NCBI GenBank assembly: GCA_017416185.1
Contig: JAFQDF010000003.1
Span: forward strand, 45,460-109,459
Direction of reading: 5' to 3'
DNA length: 64,000 nucleotides
Source: Clostridia bacterium
GTDB taxonomy: Bacteria; Bacillota; Clostridia; Oscillospirales; CAG-272
The notes below the pieces were generated by a model that ran no database searches, was not told the DNA's origin, and saw nothing but the letters and a program-made list of their open reading frames with translations. Shown here one piece after another: positions 1-7,583 of this stretch; the stretch's first letter is position 1, and every line of letters starts with the position of its first letter. The position numbers and the translations under genes are program-made.

Positions 1-55
1 TCCACCCAAACTGCACACTATAGCTCAGTTATTCAAATCACACGAAATGTGAGTA
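1..55 (-). repeat. Terminator-associated repeat, copy D (cut by window edge)
   Basis: Read on the minus strand this carries GTGTGATTTG and then GCAGTTTGGGTGG, the two best conserved blocks of the repeat also found at 493-576, 28527-28602 and 35603-35680. The left part is diverged and the end is outside the window. It lies just beyond the hairpin at 64-95 when read on the minus strand, the same arrangement as the other three copies. Confidence 0.6.
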
Positions 56-63
56 ACATAAAT

Positions 64-95
64 AAAAGAACTTTGTCGTTTGACAAAGTTCTTTT
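64..95. terminator. Bidirectional hairpin terminator
   Basis: A perfect 14-bp stem (64-77 with 82-95), loop GTTT, with A-runs and T-runs outside, so it can work on either strand. The right arm contains the TTGACA of the next promoter, so terminator and promoter overlap. Confidence 0.75.
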
Positions 96-108
96 TATAT
101 GCTATTAT
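80..108 (+). promoter_or_regulatory. Sigma-A promoter of the HIT gene
   Basis: TTGACA at 80-85, 17-nt spacer, TATTAT at 103-108, about 30 nt upstream of the HIT start codon. The -35 lies inside the right arm of the preceding hairpin. Confidence 0.65.
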
Positions 109-139
109 ATAGTTATTAAAACGCAAGGAGATTAAAACT

Positions 140-478
140 ATGGACTGTTTATTCTGTAAAATAATCGAGGGCTCTATCCCCTCTAAAAAAGCTTATGAGG
201 ACGATAAGATATTTGCCTTCTACGATATCGCACCCCAGGCTCCCGTGCATATACTGGTCATCCCCAAGACTCATATAGCATCTATGGACGAGGTGAACAC
301 CGACAACGCAGACGTTGTGGCACATATTTTTACCAAGATCCCCGAGATAGCAAAGGCGGCGGGAATCGTAAACGGTTACCGCGTTGTTTCAAACTGCGGT
401 GACGATGCTTGCCAGACCGTAAAGCACCTTCATTTCCATATCCTCGGCGGAACACAGCTTAAGGGTGAAATGTGCTGA
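140..478 (+). CDS. HIT family nucleotide-binding protein (HinT-like)
   Basis: A 112-residue histidine triad protein, normal length for the HinT branch, which hydrolyses nucleoside phosphoramidates and adenylated amino compounds in the cytosol. The diagnostic triad HLHFH is at residues 96-100 (H96, H98, H100), followed by ILGG. An N-terminal CLFC motif (C3, C6) matches the possible metal-binding CxxC seen in part of the family. The ATG at 140 has an AAGGAG site 8 nt upstream. It is a single-gene unit with its own promoter and faces the XRE gene at 613-1284 convergently. The family call is firm; the substrate is unknown. Confidence 0.93.
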   Translation: MDCLFCKIIEGSIPSKKAYEDDKIFAFYDIAPQAPVHILVIPKTHIASMDEVNTDNADVVAHIFTKIPEIAKAAGIVNGYRVVSNCGDDACQTVKHLHFHILGGTQLKGEMC

Positions 479-492
479 TAAAACAGATGGAT

Positions 493-576
493 AAAAGGGG
501 AAAGTTGCCCCATCCAAACTGTACTCTGAAGCTCAAACAGTACCTTTTGTCTATCATACGCCGCAACGCGGTTCCT
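493..576 (-). repeat. Terminator-associated repeat, copy C
   Basis: On the minus strand: GCGTTGCGGCGTATGAT, a variable middle, then ACAGTTTGGATGGGGCAAC and a GGGG/CCCC hairpin followed by a short T-run. It is closely related to 35603-35680 and 28527-28602. It sits between the terminator at 591-617 and the HIT stop codon, in a convergent gene junction. Confidence 0.75.
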
Positions 577-590
577 ATACGTTAACAAAA

Positions 591-617
591 AATAACGGCT
601 GTTATAAAGCCGTTATT
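591..617. terminator. Hairpin terminator between convergent genes
   Basis: A 10-bp stem AATAACGGCT (591-600) with AGCCGTTATT (608-617), flanked by A and T runs. The right arm overlaps the stop codon of the minus-strand XRE gene. Confidence 0.75.
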
Positions 618-1284
618 TCTTTATTGGTTCGTTGTCGCTTTGCTTCTTACTCTTCAGCTTGCTTACCAGCTTCTTGCTTGTGAACTTAAGCTGAGACCAC
701 ATTATGATTATGATCTGCCCCGGGATACCTACTGCTGCCAGCATTGCGATATTGATACCGCAGGCAAGGAACGTAAGTATTATTGCCGCTAAAAATGACC
801 ACATAAGCATAGATATATACACGAAATTATACCGTGTGTTGAACCATATGCTGTTAAACACAATAAGTATTACCGAGCAAACGGGCAGGGCGTACAGATA
901 GCTGAGAAAGTGCCAATATCTGAACTCCATTGCCATATTCATTATAACAAAGGCAAAGGTGGATACCAATAAAACTAAAAACAGAGACATTGCCGTTATG
1001 ATGATCCTGTTTTTCTTTAATAGCTTGATATCGCTTTCCACCAGCTCTGCGGGAGGAGTTTTTTCCTCGGTCAGCAGGTAATCTACCGTAACGCCGAATA
1101 TATCAGCGATCTCACTTAAAACCATAATGTCCGGGACAGATTCTCCTCTTTCCCACTTGGAGACCGCTTTATCAGAATAGTTTAGTTTTTCTGCCAGCTC
1201 TGCCTGAGTTATATCATTTGCGCGGCGAAGCTCGGCAATATTTTTGGCTATAACAGGCTTAAGATCCTTAATAATTATCACCAC
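613..1284 (-). CDS. XRE-type regulator with C-terminal membrane domain
   Basis: A 223-residue protein. Residues about 10-65 are an XRE/Cro helix-turn-helix with the signature LNYSDKAVSKWERGESVPD. The rest holds about four hydrophobic helices (roughly residues 95-200) and ends in a Lys/Arg-rich cytosolic tail. This fits the common Firmicute family of membrane-attached XRE regulators. The ligand is unknown, and membrane tethering is inferred from hydrophobicity. The predicted GTG start at 1284 has only a weak Shine-Dalgarno match, so the first few residues are uncertain. The promoter at 1348-1376 reads into it. Confidence 0.82.
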   Translation of the reverse strand: MVIIIKDLKPVIAKNIAELRRANDITQAELAEKLNYSDKAVSKWERGESVPDIMVLSEIADIFGVTVDYLLTEEKTPPAELVESDIKLLKKNRIIITAMSLFLVLLVSTFAFVIMNMAMEFRYWHFLSYLYALPVCSVILIVFNSIWFNTRYNFVYISMLMWSFLAAIILTFLACGINIAMLAAVGIPGQIIIIMWSQLKFTSKKLVSKLKSKKQSDNEPIKK

Positions 1285-1347
1285 CGAAAATAGAATCAGT
1301 CTACCGCATAGAAATCGGTTGATCTGTAGTTTATGTTTACTATGTAT

Positions 1348-1376
1348 ATTATAACATATTTTTACACCGATTGCAA
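1348..1376 (-). promoter_or_regulatory. Promoter of the XRE membrane regulator gene
   Basis: On the minus strand TTGCAA (1376-1371), 17-nt spacer, TATAAT (1353-1348). It leaves a leader of roughly 60 nt. Confidence 0.6.
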
Positions 1377-1403
1377 GTAGTATTTACAAGGGTTTCTACT
1401 GTG

Positions 1404-1431
1404 AGTAGAGTTGCTTTTCGTGCACTCTACT
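1404..1431. other. Imperfect hairpin in the 1285-1547 intergenic region
   Basis: Arms AGTAGAGT and ACTCTACT around a 12-nt loop. It lies between divergent genes. No known riboswitch was recognised. It could be an operator or a structured leader. A TATAAT for the plus-strand gene lies at 1499-1504 without a clear -35. Confidence 0.3.
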
Positions 1432-1547
1432 GTCGGTGTTTTCGGTGTATAGAGGGATCGTGTAAGAGTTTCGTGACTATTTTGCAAAAATAATGTATTA
1501 TAATAGAGTAATATAAATATAAGTATATAAAAACGGAGGACATTAAA

Positions 1548-2411
1548 ATGACCGAATATATCATCTACACTGATTCGGCTTGCGATATCGATGTACCCAG
1601 TCTTAAAGAATGGAAGGTTAAGCATATAAGCCTTAGTCTCACCTTTGAGGACGAGGGAAAGGTACTTCTCAACGATGAAGTTGAGCCCGTTGGTTTTTAT
1701 AACAGAATGAGAGAGGGCGCAGTTGCAAAGACCGCCGCCGTAAACACCGAGAGCTTCAAGCGTGCCTTTGAGGAAGATCTTAAGGCAGGCAAGGATATTC
1801 TCTATATCGGATTTTCTACAGGTCTTTCCACCACCTGCAACTCGGCAGCTATCGCCGCAAAACAGCTTTCTGAGATCTATCCCGACAACAGGGTAGTATG
1901 CGTAGATACTCTTGCCGCTTCTGCAGGTCAGGGACTTCTTGTATATCTTGCAGTACAGAAGCGTGACGAAGGCAAGAGCCTTGACGAGGTTGCTCAGTAT
2001 CTTGAGGACAATAAGCTCAAGCTCTGTCATTGGTTTACCGTTGACGATCTCGTTTATCTCAAGAGAGGCGGACGTATCAGTGCGGCAGCAGCATTCGTAG
2101 GCGGAGTCCTTGGTATAAAGCCTGTTATGCACGTTGACAACGAAGGACACCTTGTTCCCGTATTCAAGGCAAGGGGACGTAAGGCTGCTCTTAAGGGTCT
2201 GGTTGACAAGTTCAGCGAGAGCGTAATAGATAAGGACGGTCCTATATTCATCTGCCACGCAGACTGTGATGCAGACGTTGAGACGGTTAAGACTATGCTC
2301 AAGGAACAGCACGGTGCTACCGTTGACAAGGTAGTATATACAGGACCGGTTATAGGAGCTCATTCAGGTCCCGGAACCATAGCTCTTTTCTTCCTGGGTA
2401 ACGAAAGATAA
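1548..2411 (+). CDS. fakB: DegV family fatty-acid-binding protein (FakB-like)
   Basis: A 287-residue DegV fold protein of standard length. The N-terminus has the typical IYTDSACDID stretch and the conserved STGLSTTCNSA region that lines the fatty acid head-group pocket in characterised FakB proteins. In the Fak system, FakB binds an exogenous fatty acid and presents it to the kinase FakA, giving acyl-phosphate for phospholipid synthesis. The next gene, 15 nt downstream, is a FakA-type kinase, which strongly supports this role. GGAGG precedes the ATG by a normal spacing. The acyl-chain preference cannot be read from sequence. Confidence 0.9.
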   Translation: MTEYIIYTDSACDIDVPSLKEWKVKHISLSLTFEDEGKVLLNDEVEPVGFYNRMREGAVAKTAAVNTESFKRAFEEDLKAGKDILYIGFSTGLSTTCNSAAIAAKQLSEIYPDNRVVCVDTLAASAGQGLLVYLAVQKRDEGKSLDEVAQYLEDNKLKLCHWFTVDDLVYLKRGGRISAAAAFVGGVLGIKPVMHVDNEGHLVPVFKARGRKAALKGLVDKFSESVIDKDGPIFICHADCDADVETVKTMLKEQHGATVDKVVYTGPVIGAHSGPGTIALFFLGNER

Positions 2412-2426
2412 CATAGGAGTGTAATA

Positions 2427-4079
2427 ATGACGATACCACAGAAGATAGATGGAGTTATATATGCCAAGATGCTTCATCGCGGCGCATTGCGACTCCATAA
2501 GCATATAGATGAAATAAACAATCTTAACGTGTTTCCCATACCCGACGGTGATACCGGCGACAATATGTTTCTCACCTTTATGGGCGGTGTTGAGGCTGTA
2601 AAGGAGGAGAACGAGTCCATCTCGGTTGTTGCGCGTAAGGCGGCTGACGGAATGCTTCTTTCAGCAAGAGGTAACTCCGGAGTTATCCTCTCACAGTTCT
2701 TTGACGGAATCGCAGCAGGTCTTGAGGGTGTTGACGCAGCAGGCGTTCCCGAATTTATGACAGCCTTAAAAGAGGGCGTAAAGCACGCCTACGGCGCTGT
2801 TATGAAGCCCACCGAGGGAACTATACTTACGGTAGCAAGAGAAGCGGTAGACTATGCCTGCGGACATCAGAACTGCAGAACTGTGGAAGGCTTTTTCACC
2901 CTTGTTGTAGATGAAGCCAAAAGATCTCTCGGACGTACTCCCGAGCGCTTGCCTATGCTCAAAAAAGCAGGAGTCGTTGACTCGGGCGGAGCAGGTCTTA
3001 TATATATCCTTCGCGGTATGAGAAGAATGCTTATCGACGGCGAGGAGGGTTCAGATATTCCCCTTACCCAGGCAGCGGAGAATACTATCAATCCCGATCT
3101 CTTTACCGAGGACAGTGTTCTTGAATTCGGTTACTGTACCGAGCTTCTGGTAAGACTTCAAAACGCCAAGACCGATATCGCCGCATTTAACGTAAAGACG
3201 GTGACCGATTATCTTACCTCGATAGGTGACTCGGTTGCGGCGGTCAAGACGGGCAGTATTCTGAAGGTTCACGTTCATACTATGACTCCCGACAAGGTGC
3301 TGTGCTTCTGCCAGCAGTACGGTGAGTTCTTAAAGATCAAGATAGAGAATATGTCCCTCCAGCATAATAATACCATCGACAGCGGTCTTAAGGCTAAGCC
3401 CTCTCCCGAGAACCGTAAAGAATACGGTGTAGTGGTGGCTGCCTGCGGTGCCGGTATCCAGCAGACCTTCCGTGAGGTTGGTGCAGACATCATTGTAGAC
3501 GGCGGACAGTCGATGAATCCCTCGGCAGAGGATTTCTTACGGGCCTTTGACGATTGCAATGCCGATACGATATTTGTATTTCCTAACAACGGCAATGTAA
3601 TTCTTGCGGCAAAACAGGCGGCAAGTATGTATAAGGATTCGGACGTGCGTGTTATCGAGAGTAAGACTATCGGTGACGGCTACGCGGCCCTTTCTATGAT
3701 GGACACCTCCTGTGGAGACACGGATGCCATCGTCGCGGATCTTAACTTCTCTATGGAGAACGTCGTTACAGCTGAGATATCCCGTTGTGTAAGGGATGCG
3801 GATATGCAGGACGTACAGGTGCATACAGGTGATTATATTGGCTTTGTAGGCAAGGAAATTCTCGCCTGCGAGAAGGAAAGAAAGGATGCCACCCTGTCAC
3901 TTGTGGATAATATGGACTTTACCGATCATCCCATATGTATCCTTGTGTACGGTAAGGATTCTGACCCTGAGGAGACCGAGGCGATAAAGAACCGTATCGA
4001 AGAAAAATCTCCCGATACCGAGATATATACCATCAACGGTGAGCAGGAGATATACAGTTATATTATAATTGCAGAATAA
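2427..4079 (+). CDS. fakA: Fatty acid kinase, DAK2/YloV family (FakA-like)
   Basis: A 550-residue protein matching the YloV/FakA architecture. An N-terminal DhaL/DAK2 ATP-binding domain (residues about 1-200) has the Mg-nucleotide motif PIPDGDTGDNM near residue 38 and the SARGNSGVILSQ loop. A middle domain follows, then a C-terminal DegV-like EDD fold domain. It would phosphorylate fatty acid bound to FakB. It is in operon with the DegV protein just upstream (15-nt gap, AGGAG site). The unit ends at a strong terminator. Confidence 0.92.
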   Translation: MTIPQKIDGVIYAKMLHRGALRLHKHIDEINNLNVFPIPDGDTGDNMFLTFMGGVEAVKEENESISVVARKAADGMLLSARGNSGVILSQFFDGIAAGLEGVDAAGVPEFMTALKEGVKHAYGAVMKPTEGTILTVAREAVDYACGHQNCRTVEGFFTLVVDEAKRSLGRTPERLPMLKKAGVVDSGGAGLIYILRGMRRMLIDGEEGSDIPLTQAAENTINPDLFTEDSVLEFGYCTELLVRLQNAKTDIAAFNVKTVTDYLTSIGDSVAAVKTGSILKVHVHTMTPDKVLCFCQQYGEFLKIKIENMSLQHNNTIDSGLKAKPSPENRKEYGVVVAACGAGIQQTFREVGADIIVDGGQSMNPSAEDFLRAFDDCNADTIFVFPNNGNVILAAKQAASMYKDSDVRVIESKTIGDGYAALSMMDTSCGDTDAIVADLNFSMENVVTAEISRCVRDADMQDVQVHTGDYIGFVGKEILACEKERKDATLSLVDNMDFTDHPICILVYGKDSDPEETEAIKNRIEEKSPDTEIYTINGEQEIYSYIIIAE

Positions 4080-4086
4080 ATTAAAT

Positions 4087-4117
4087 CCCCCTGTATTTCG
4101 AAGTGAAATACAGGGGG
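4087..4117. terminator. Strong bidirectional terminator
   Basis: A perfect 13-bp stem (4087-4099 with 4105-4117) and a 5-nt loop, between the convergent fakA and alkaline phosphatase genes. Confidence 0.75.
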
Positions 4118-4138
4118 TAATTATATAATATTTTACGG

Positions 4139-6328
4139 TTATGATTCCAAAGCTCTGTCTGTTACGTAAATATTACCTATCTCAAATTCAGCGTCAACAT
4201 CGCTGCCGTAGCCGAGATAGAGATTAGAACATTCGGCAAACAGGTAGTCTGACCAAAGACCGTGGTGGATTATATACGCAAGGGTAACGCTCTGACCGGG
4301 CTGCACGTATTCGTGATGGGGGATAGCATCCTCCGTACCGCCGTCTGAGGTTTCAAAAGTAAGGATAGGAGCGTCGATGATGCTGTCTCCGACGTTGGTG
4401 ATCTCAACGTGTATCGCTCTTACGTTCTTTACCGCGGACGTTATATCCGTAAGCTCTGAACAGGGGATAACGAGGTCTCTGTTTTCGGCGGAGTATACTA
4501 CCCTGATACCGTTTTCGGTCTCGGATGCAAAGTCGTTTACTTCGGTGATAACGTTTTTGTTCGTTTCATCAATAAGGGTGTGGTGGGTGCTCTTTACACC
4601 GAAATCCTCCTCACCTAAAAGACCTGCAACAAATGCGGCAAGATCAACGTTTTCGAGAATGCCGTTAAGCTCTTGGACACCCTTACCCAGAGCATATACG
4701 GGAACCGCACGCTCGGTGTGTCCGCCCGTGGTGTATATGGAGCCTTCAACGATATTTTCGGGTGTGGGTTCAGCGGGGATATAGAGACCGCCCGTTTCGT
4801 GGTCAGCGGTAATGATTATCACGGTATCGGGGTTCTCAACGGCAAAACGAAGTGCCGATGCTACGGCTGCGTCAAATTCATAGAGCTCGTGAGCAGCCTC
4901 TTGAAGCTTGTTATCGTGATTGAATACGTCTACCTGCGAGCCTTCTACCATCAGGAAGAAGCCGTCCTCGTCCTCAGAAAGAAGCTCAATGGCTCTGTCG
5001 GTCATCTCGGAGAGTGTAGGCATCTCGGGATCAAAGGTATCCATAGCATCCATCTCATAAAGTCCTAAGAAGGGAAGTGAGGTAGATGAAAGCTCTTCCT
5101 TCTTGGTGGTGAAGTTTATGCCTTTTTCAATACAGTAGTCGGTATCGAAGTACATTTCACCGCCGCCCATAACGAGGTCAAGCTCTCCGGAGATCATCTT
5201 CTCGGTCTGTTCCTGAGCGATCTCATCGTGGAAGCCTCTTTCATATGCATGAGCGGTAAATGAAGCGGGAGTTGCGTCTGTAACCGACTTTGTAGCTATA
5301 ATACCTGTGCTCTTGCCCTTTTCTGCCGCGAGCTCAAGTACGGTCTTATAGGGCTCGGTACGGGTCTCTGAATCTACGGCAATAGCGCCGTTGGCTGTCT
5401 TGATACCCGTAGCAAGAGCCGTTCCGCCTGCCGCGGAATCTGTGATGTAGTTACTTGTAGAATAGGTGGTCTGATGAGTCTGGTGAGGAATATAGTTCAT
5501 CGCCAGCTTATCCATATACAGGCTTTCGTGATAGATGTTTTCAGCCGCTTCGATTATATTGAAGCCTGTACCGTCGCTTATCATATAGATGATATTTCTG
5601 GGTTCGGTATAAGCGGTATTCTTAACCGCAAACACAAGGTCACGGTTGACCCTGCCGTCAGCAGACTCACCGTCGAACATTTTTATAAAGGTCATAAGCA
5701 TCTGAGCCGCCTGAGCTCTTGTAGCAGTACCTCTGGGAGAAACCACATCGGTACCGTCGGGAAGCTCCACACCGCTTATGATAGCGGCATCGGTTGCCCA
5801 TTCAAGAGACTGCTTTGCCCAGCTTGCCACGGTATCAACGTCGGGGAATGCTGCAAGAACGGAAGCATCAACGTCATCGGTAAGGAAATAATCCTTTGCA
5901 AAACGGTAGAGTATGCAGGCAAACTCCTGACGTGTGATGTTGCCCTGGGGATTAAACCTGCCGTTACCTACGCCCGAAACGTAGCCCTTTTCTGCAGCCC
6001 ATTTTACTGCATAGCTCATCCAGGATTTAGAGGAAACGTCGTTGAAGCCTGTTTCGCCCATATAGCCTTCCTTGTCAACGCCTGTAAGCTGGAAGAGGGT
6101 CATAACAAGCTCGGCTCTCGTCATATTCTTTGCGGGAGCAAAGATCTTGCCTTCGGGATCTGTACCCTTGAAGATACCTTCTTCATAGGTATACTTAACT
6201 GCGTCATAGAACCAGTAATTTTCCTTAACATCGGTGAAGGGAAGGGTGCTGTCCTCGGCTATGATGCCGACAGGAAAAGCACATACTGCCATTGCAACGA
6301 TGAGGAACAATGAAATAAATCTTTTCAT
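4139..6328 (-). CDS. Secreted alkaline phosphatase with N-terminal SLH domains
   Basis: 729 residues. A signal peptide (about residues 1-24) is followed by three SLH modules (about 28-215; motifs such as FTDVKENYWFYDAVKYTYE and ITRQEFACILYRFA) that anchor proteins to pyruvylated cell-wall polymer. The alkaline phosphatase domain then has the Asp-Ser nucleophile motif ITDSAAGGTALATG with Ser near 298, the metal-ligand segment ITADHETGGL and a later His in TGGHTERAVPVYALG. The C-terminal ~130 residues look like an extra beta-rich domain. It is probably a phosphate-scavenging enzyme held on the cell surface. The ATG has an AAGGAGG site. It lies 53 nt downstream of the methyltransferase gene on the same strand. 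Confidence 0.92.
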   Translation of the reverse strand: MKRFISLFLIVAMAVCAFPVGIIAEDSTLPFTDVKENYWFYDAVKYTYEEGIFKGTDPEGKIFAPAKNMTRAELVMTLFQLTGVDKEGYMGETGFNDVSSKSWMSYAVKWAAEKGYVSGVGNGRFNPQGNITRQEFACILYRFAKDYFLTDDVDASVLAAFPDVDTVASWAKQSLEWATDAAIISGVELPDGTDVVSPRGTATRAQAAQMLMTFIKMFDGESADGRVNRDLVFAVKNTAYTEPRNIIYMISDGTGFNIIEAAENIYHESLYMDKLAMNYIPHQTHQTTYSTSNYITDSAAGGTALATGIKTANGAIAVDSETRTEPYKTVLELAAEKGKSTGIIATKSVTDATPASFTAHAYERGFHDEIAQEQTEKMISGELDLVMGGGEMYFDTDYCIEKGINFTTKKEELSSTSLPFLGLYEMDAMDTFDPEMPTLSEMTDRAIELLSEDEDGFFLMVEGSQVDVFNHDNKLQEAAHELYEFDAAVASALRFAVENPDTVIIITADHETGGLYIPAEPTPENIVEGSIYTTGGHTERAVPVYALGKGVQELNGILENVDLAAFVAGLLGEEDFGVKSTHHTLIDETNKNVITEVNDFASETENGIRVVYSAENRDLVIPCSELTDITSAVKNVRAIHVEITNVGDSIIDAPILTFETSDGGTEDAIPHHEYVQPGQSVTLAYIIHHGLWSDYLFAECSNLYLGYGSDVDAEFEIGNIYVTDRALES

Positions 6329-6381
6329 AATACTTCCTCCTTGGATTTATGAATAAATTATAACAAAAACACTTTTGAAAG

Positions 6382-7503
6382 TCAATGTTTTTTAAAATAT
6401 TGATAGTAATTACATTTAATCATTCCGTTGTATAATTTCCTTACTTTATCCGCTTTTTTGCCGTAGAATTTTTCAAAATAAGGATGGGAGGTAATAATAT
6501 ATATCTGCCAGGGATCAAGGGTCTTAAAATGCTCACCCATAGAGCGGTAGAGCCTTTCTGCGGTTTGCTTATCCATCAGTCTTTCACCGTATGGCGGATT
6601 ACAAACGACAGTACCTCTGCGCTCTCCCTTTTCGATCTTAAGTGCATCACGGACAAAGACCTTGACGTTGTTTTCCATACCTGCGCGTTTTATGTTGGTG
6701 TTTGCGATCTCTATGCATTTAGGGTCTATATCGCTGCCCCAAGCCTCAAATTCGGTCTTTATGATGTTATCTCTTGCTTCCTCTCTTGCTCTTGACCAGA
6801 TGTCCATAGGAAGGGTAAAGAAATCCTCAGCGGCAAAGCTTCGGTTTATACCCGGCGCAGTATTGGTCATCTGCATTGCTGCTTCTATCGGTATGGTACC
6901 CGAGCCGCAGAAGGGGTCCCAGGTGAGAACGTTATCTCTGGGACGTGAGAGTTTGACCAGAGCGGCGGCAAGGGTCTCACGCAGAGGAGCTGCGTTTGAC
7001 TCTGTACGGTAGCCTCGCTTAAACAGGGGTGTACCGCTGGTGTCGATCATAAGAGTGGCTATATCGTTCAGTATAAAGAACTCTACTCTTACCTTTGCTC
7101 CTTCTTCAACGAAGTGCTCTATTCCGTAGACGTTGGCTAAGCTGTCAACTATAGCTTTTTTAACTATCTTCTGGCAGTCGGGGATAGATGTAAGCTTGCT
7201 TTTGACGCTGTGACCTGTTACGGGAAACTCGTCCTCCTCCAGTATCCATTCGTCCCAAGCAAGGGCTTTTGTGCCTTCAAAGAGCGCGTCAAAGGTGGGG
7301 GCGGGGAACTGTCCTACAAGTATAAATACCCTCTCCGCTACACGGAGATTGATATTACAGCGAGCAACGGCGTCTATAGGACCCTCAAAGGTAACGCGTC
7401 CGTCTATAGTTTCAAGACGCTTATAGCCTAAGGCATCTATTTCCTCACCCAAGAGCTTTTCCAGACCGAAAAGACAGGTGGCAACAAATTTGTAAGTCTG
7501 CAT
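6382..7503 (-). CDS. THUMP-domain rRNA methyltransferase (RlmL/YpsC-like)
   Basis: 373 residues. The N-terminus (about 1-160) fits a ferredoxin-like plus THUMP RNA-binding module. The C-terminal half is a UPF0020/Rossmann class I methyltransferase with SAM motif WDPFCGSGTIPIEAA, the acidic WGSDIDPKCIEIA segment and the catalytic-type motif CNPPYGERL near residue 300. Homologues such as B. subtilis YpsC and the N-terminal half of E. coli RlmL make m2G in 23S rRNA. The exact target here is inferred. The start has an AAGGAAG site. It is divergent from the DUF1846 gene. Confidence 0.9.
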   Translation of the reverse strand: MQTYKFVATCLFGLEKLLGEEIDALGYKRLETIDGRVTFEGPIDAVARCNINLRVAERVFILVGQFPAPTFDALFEGTKALAWDEWILEEDEFPVTGHSVKSKLTSIPDCQKIVKKAIVDSLANVYGIEHFVEEGAKVRVEFFILNDIATLMIDTSGTPLFKRGYRTESNAAPLRETLAAALVKLSRPRDNVLTWDPFCGSGTIPIEAAMQMTNTAPGINRSFAAEDFFTLPMDIWSRAREEARDNIIKTEFEAWGSDIDPKCIEIANTNIKRAGMENNVKVFVRDALKIEKGERRGTVVCNPPYGERLMDKQTAERLYRSMGEHFKTLDPWQIYIITSHPYFEKFYGKKADKVRKLYNGMIKCNYYQYFKKH

Positions 7504-7520
7504 AATCTTCCTTTCTGATG

Positions 7521-7549
7521 TTGACTTTTAATTTCAAATATGATAGAAT
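7521..7549 (+). promoter_or_regulatory. Promoter of the DUF1846 gene
   Basis: TTGACT 7521-7526, 17-nt spacer, TAGAAT 7544-7549, leaving a short leader before the ATG at 7584. Confidence 0.6.
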
Positions 7550-7583
7550 TATATTTGTATTTTTATTGATTGGGGTGAACGGT

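Noticed and set aside
1362..2363. 333-codon open frame on the minus strand over the DegV gene
   Set aside because: Shadow of the plus-strand fakB gene: no ribosome site, Cys-rich odd composition, no family recognised.
5474..6313. 279-codon plus-strand frame over the alkaline phosphatase gene
   Set aside because: Antisense shadow; the minus strand encodes clear SLH and phosphatase motifs.
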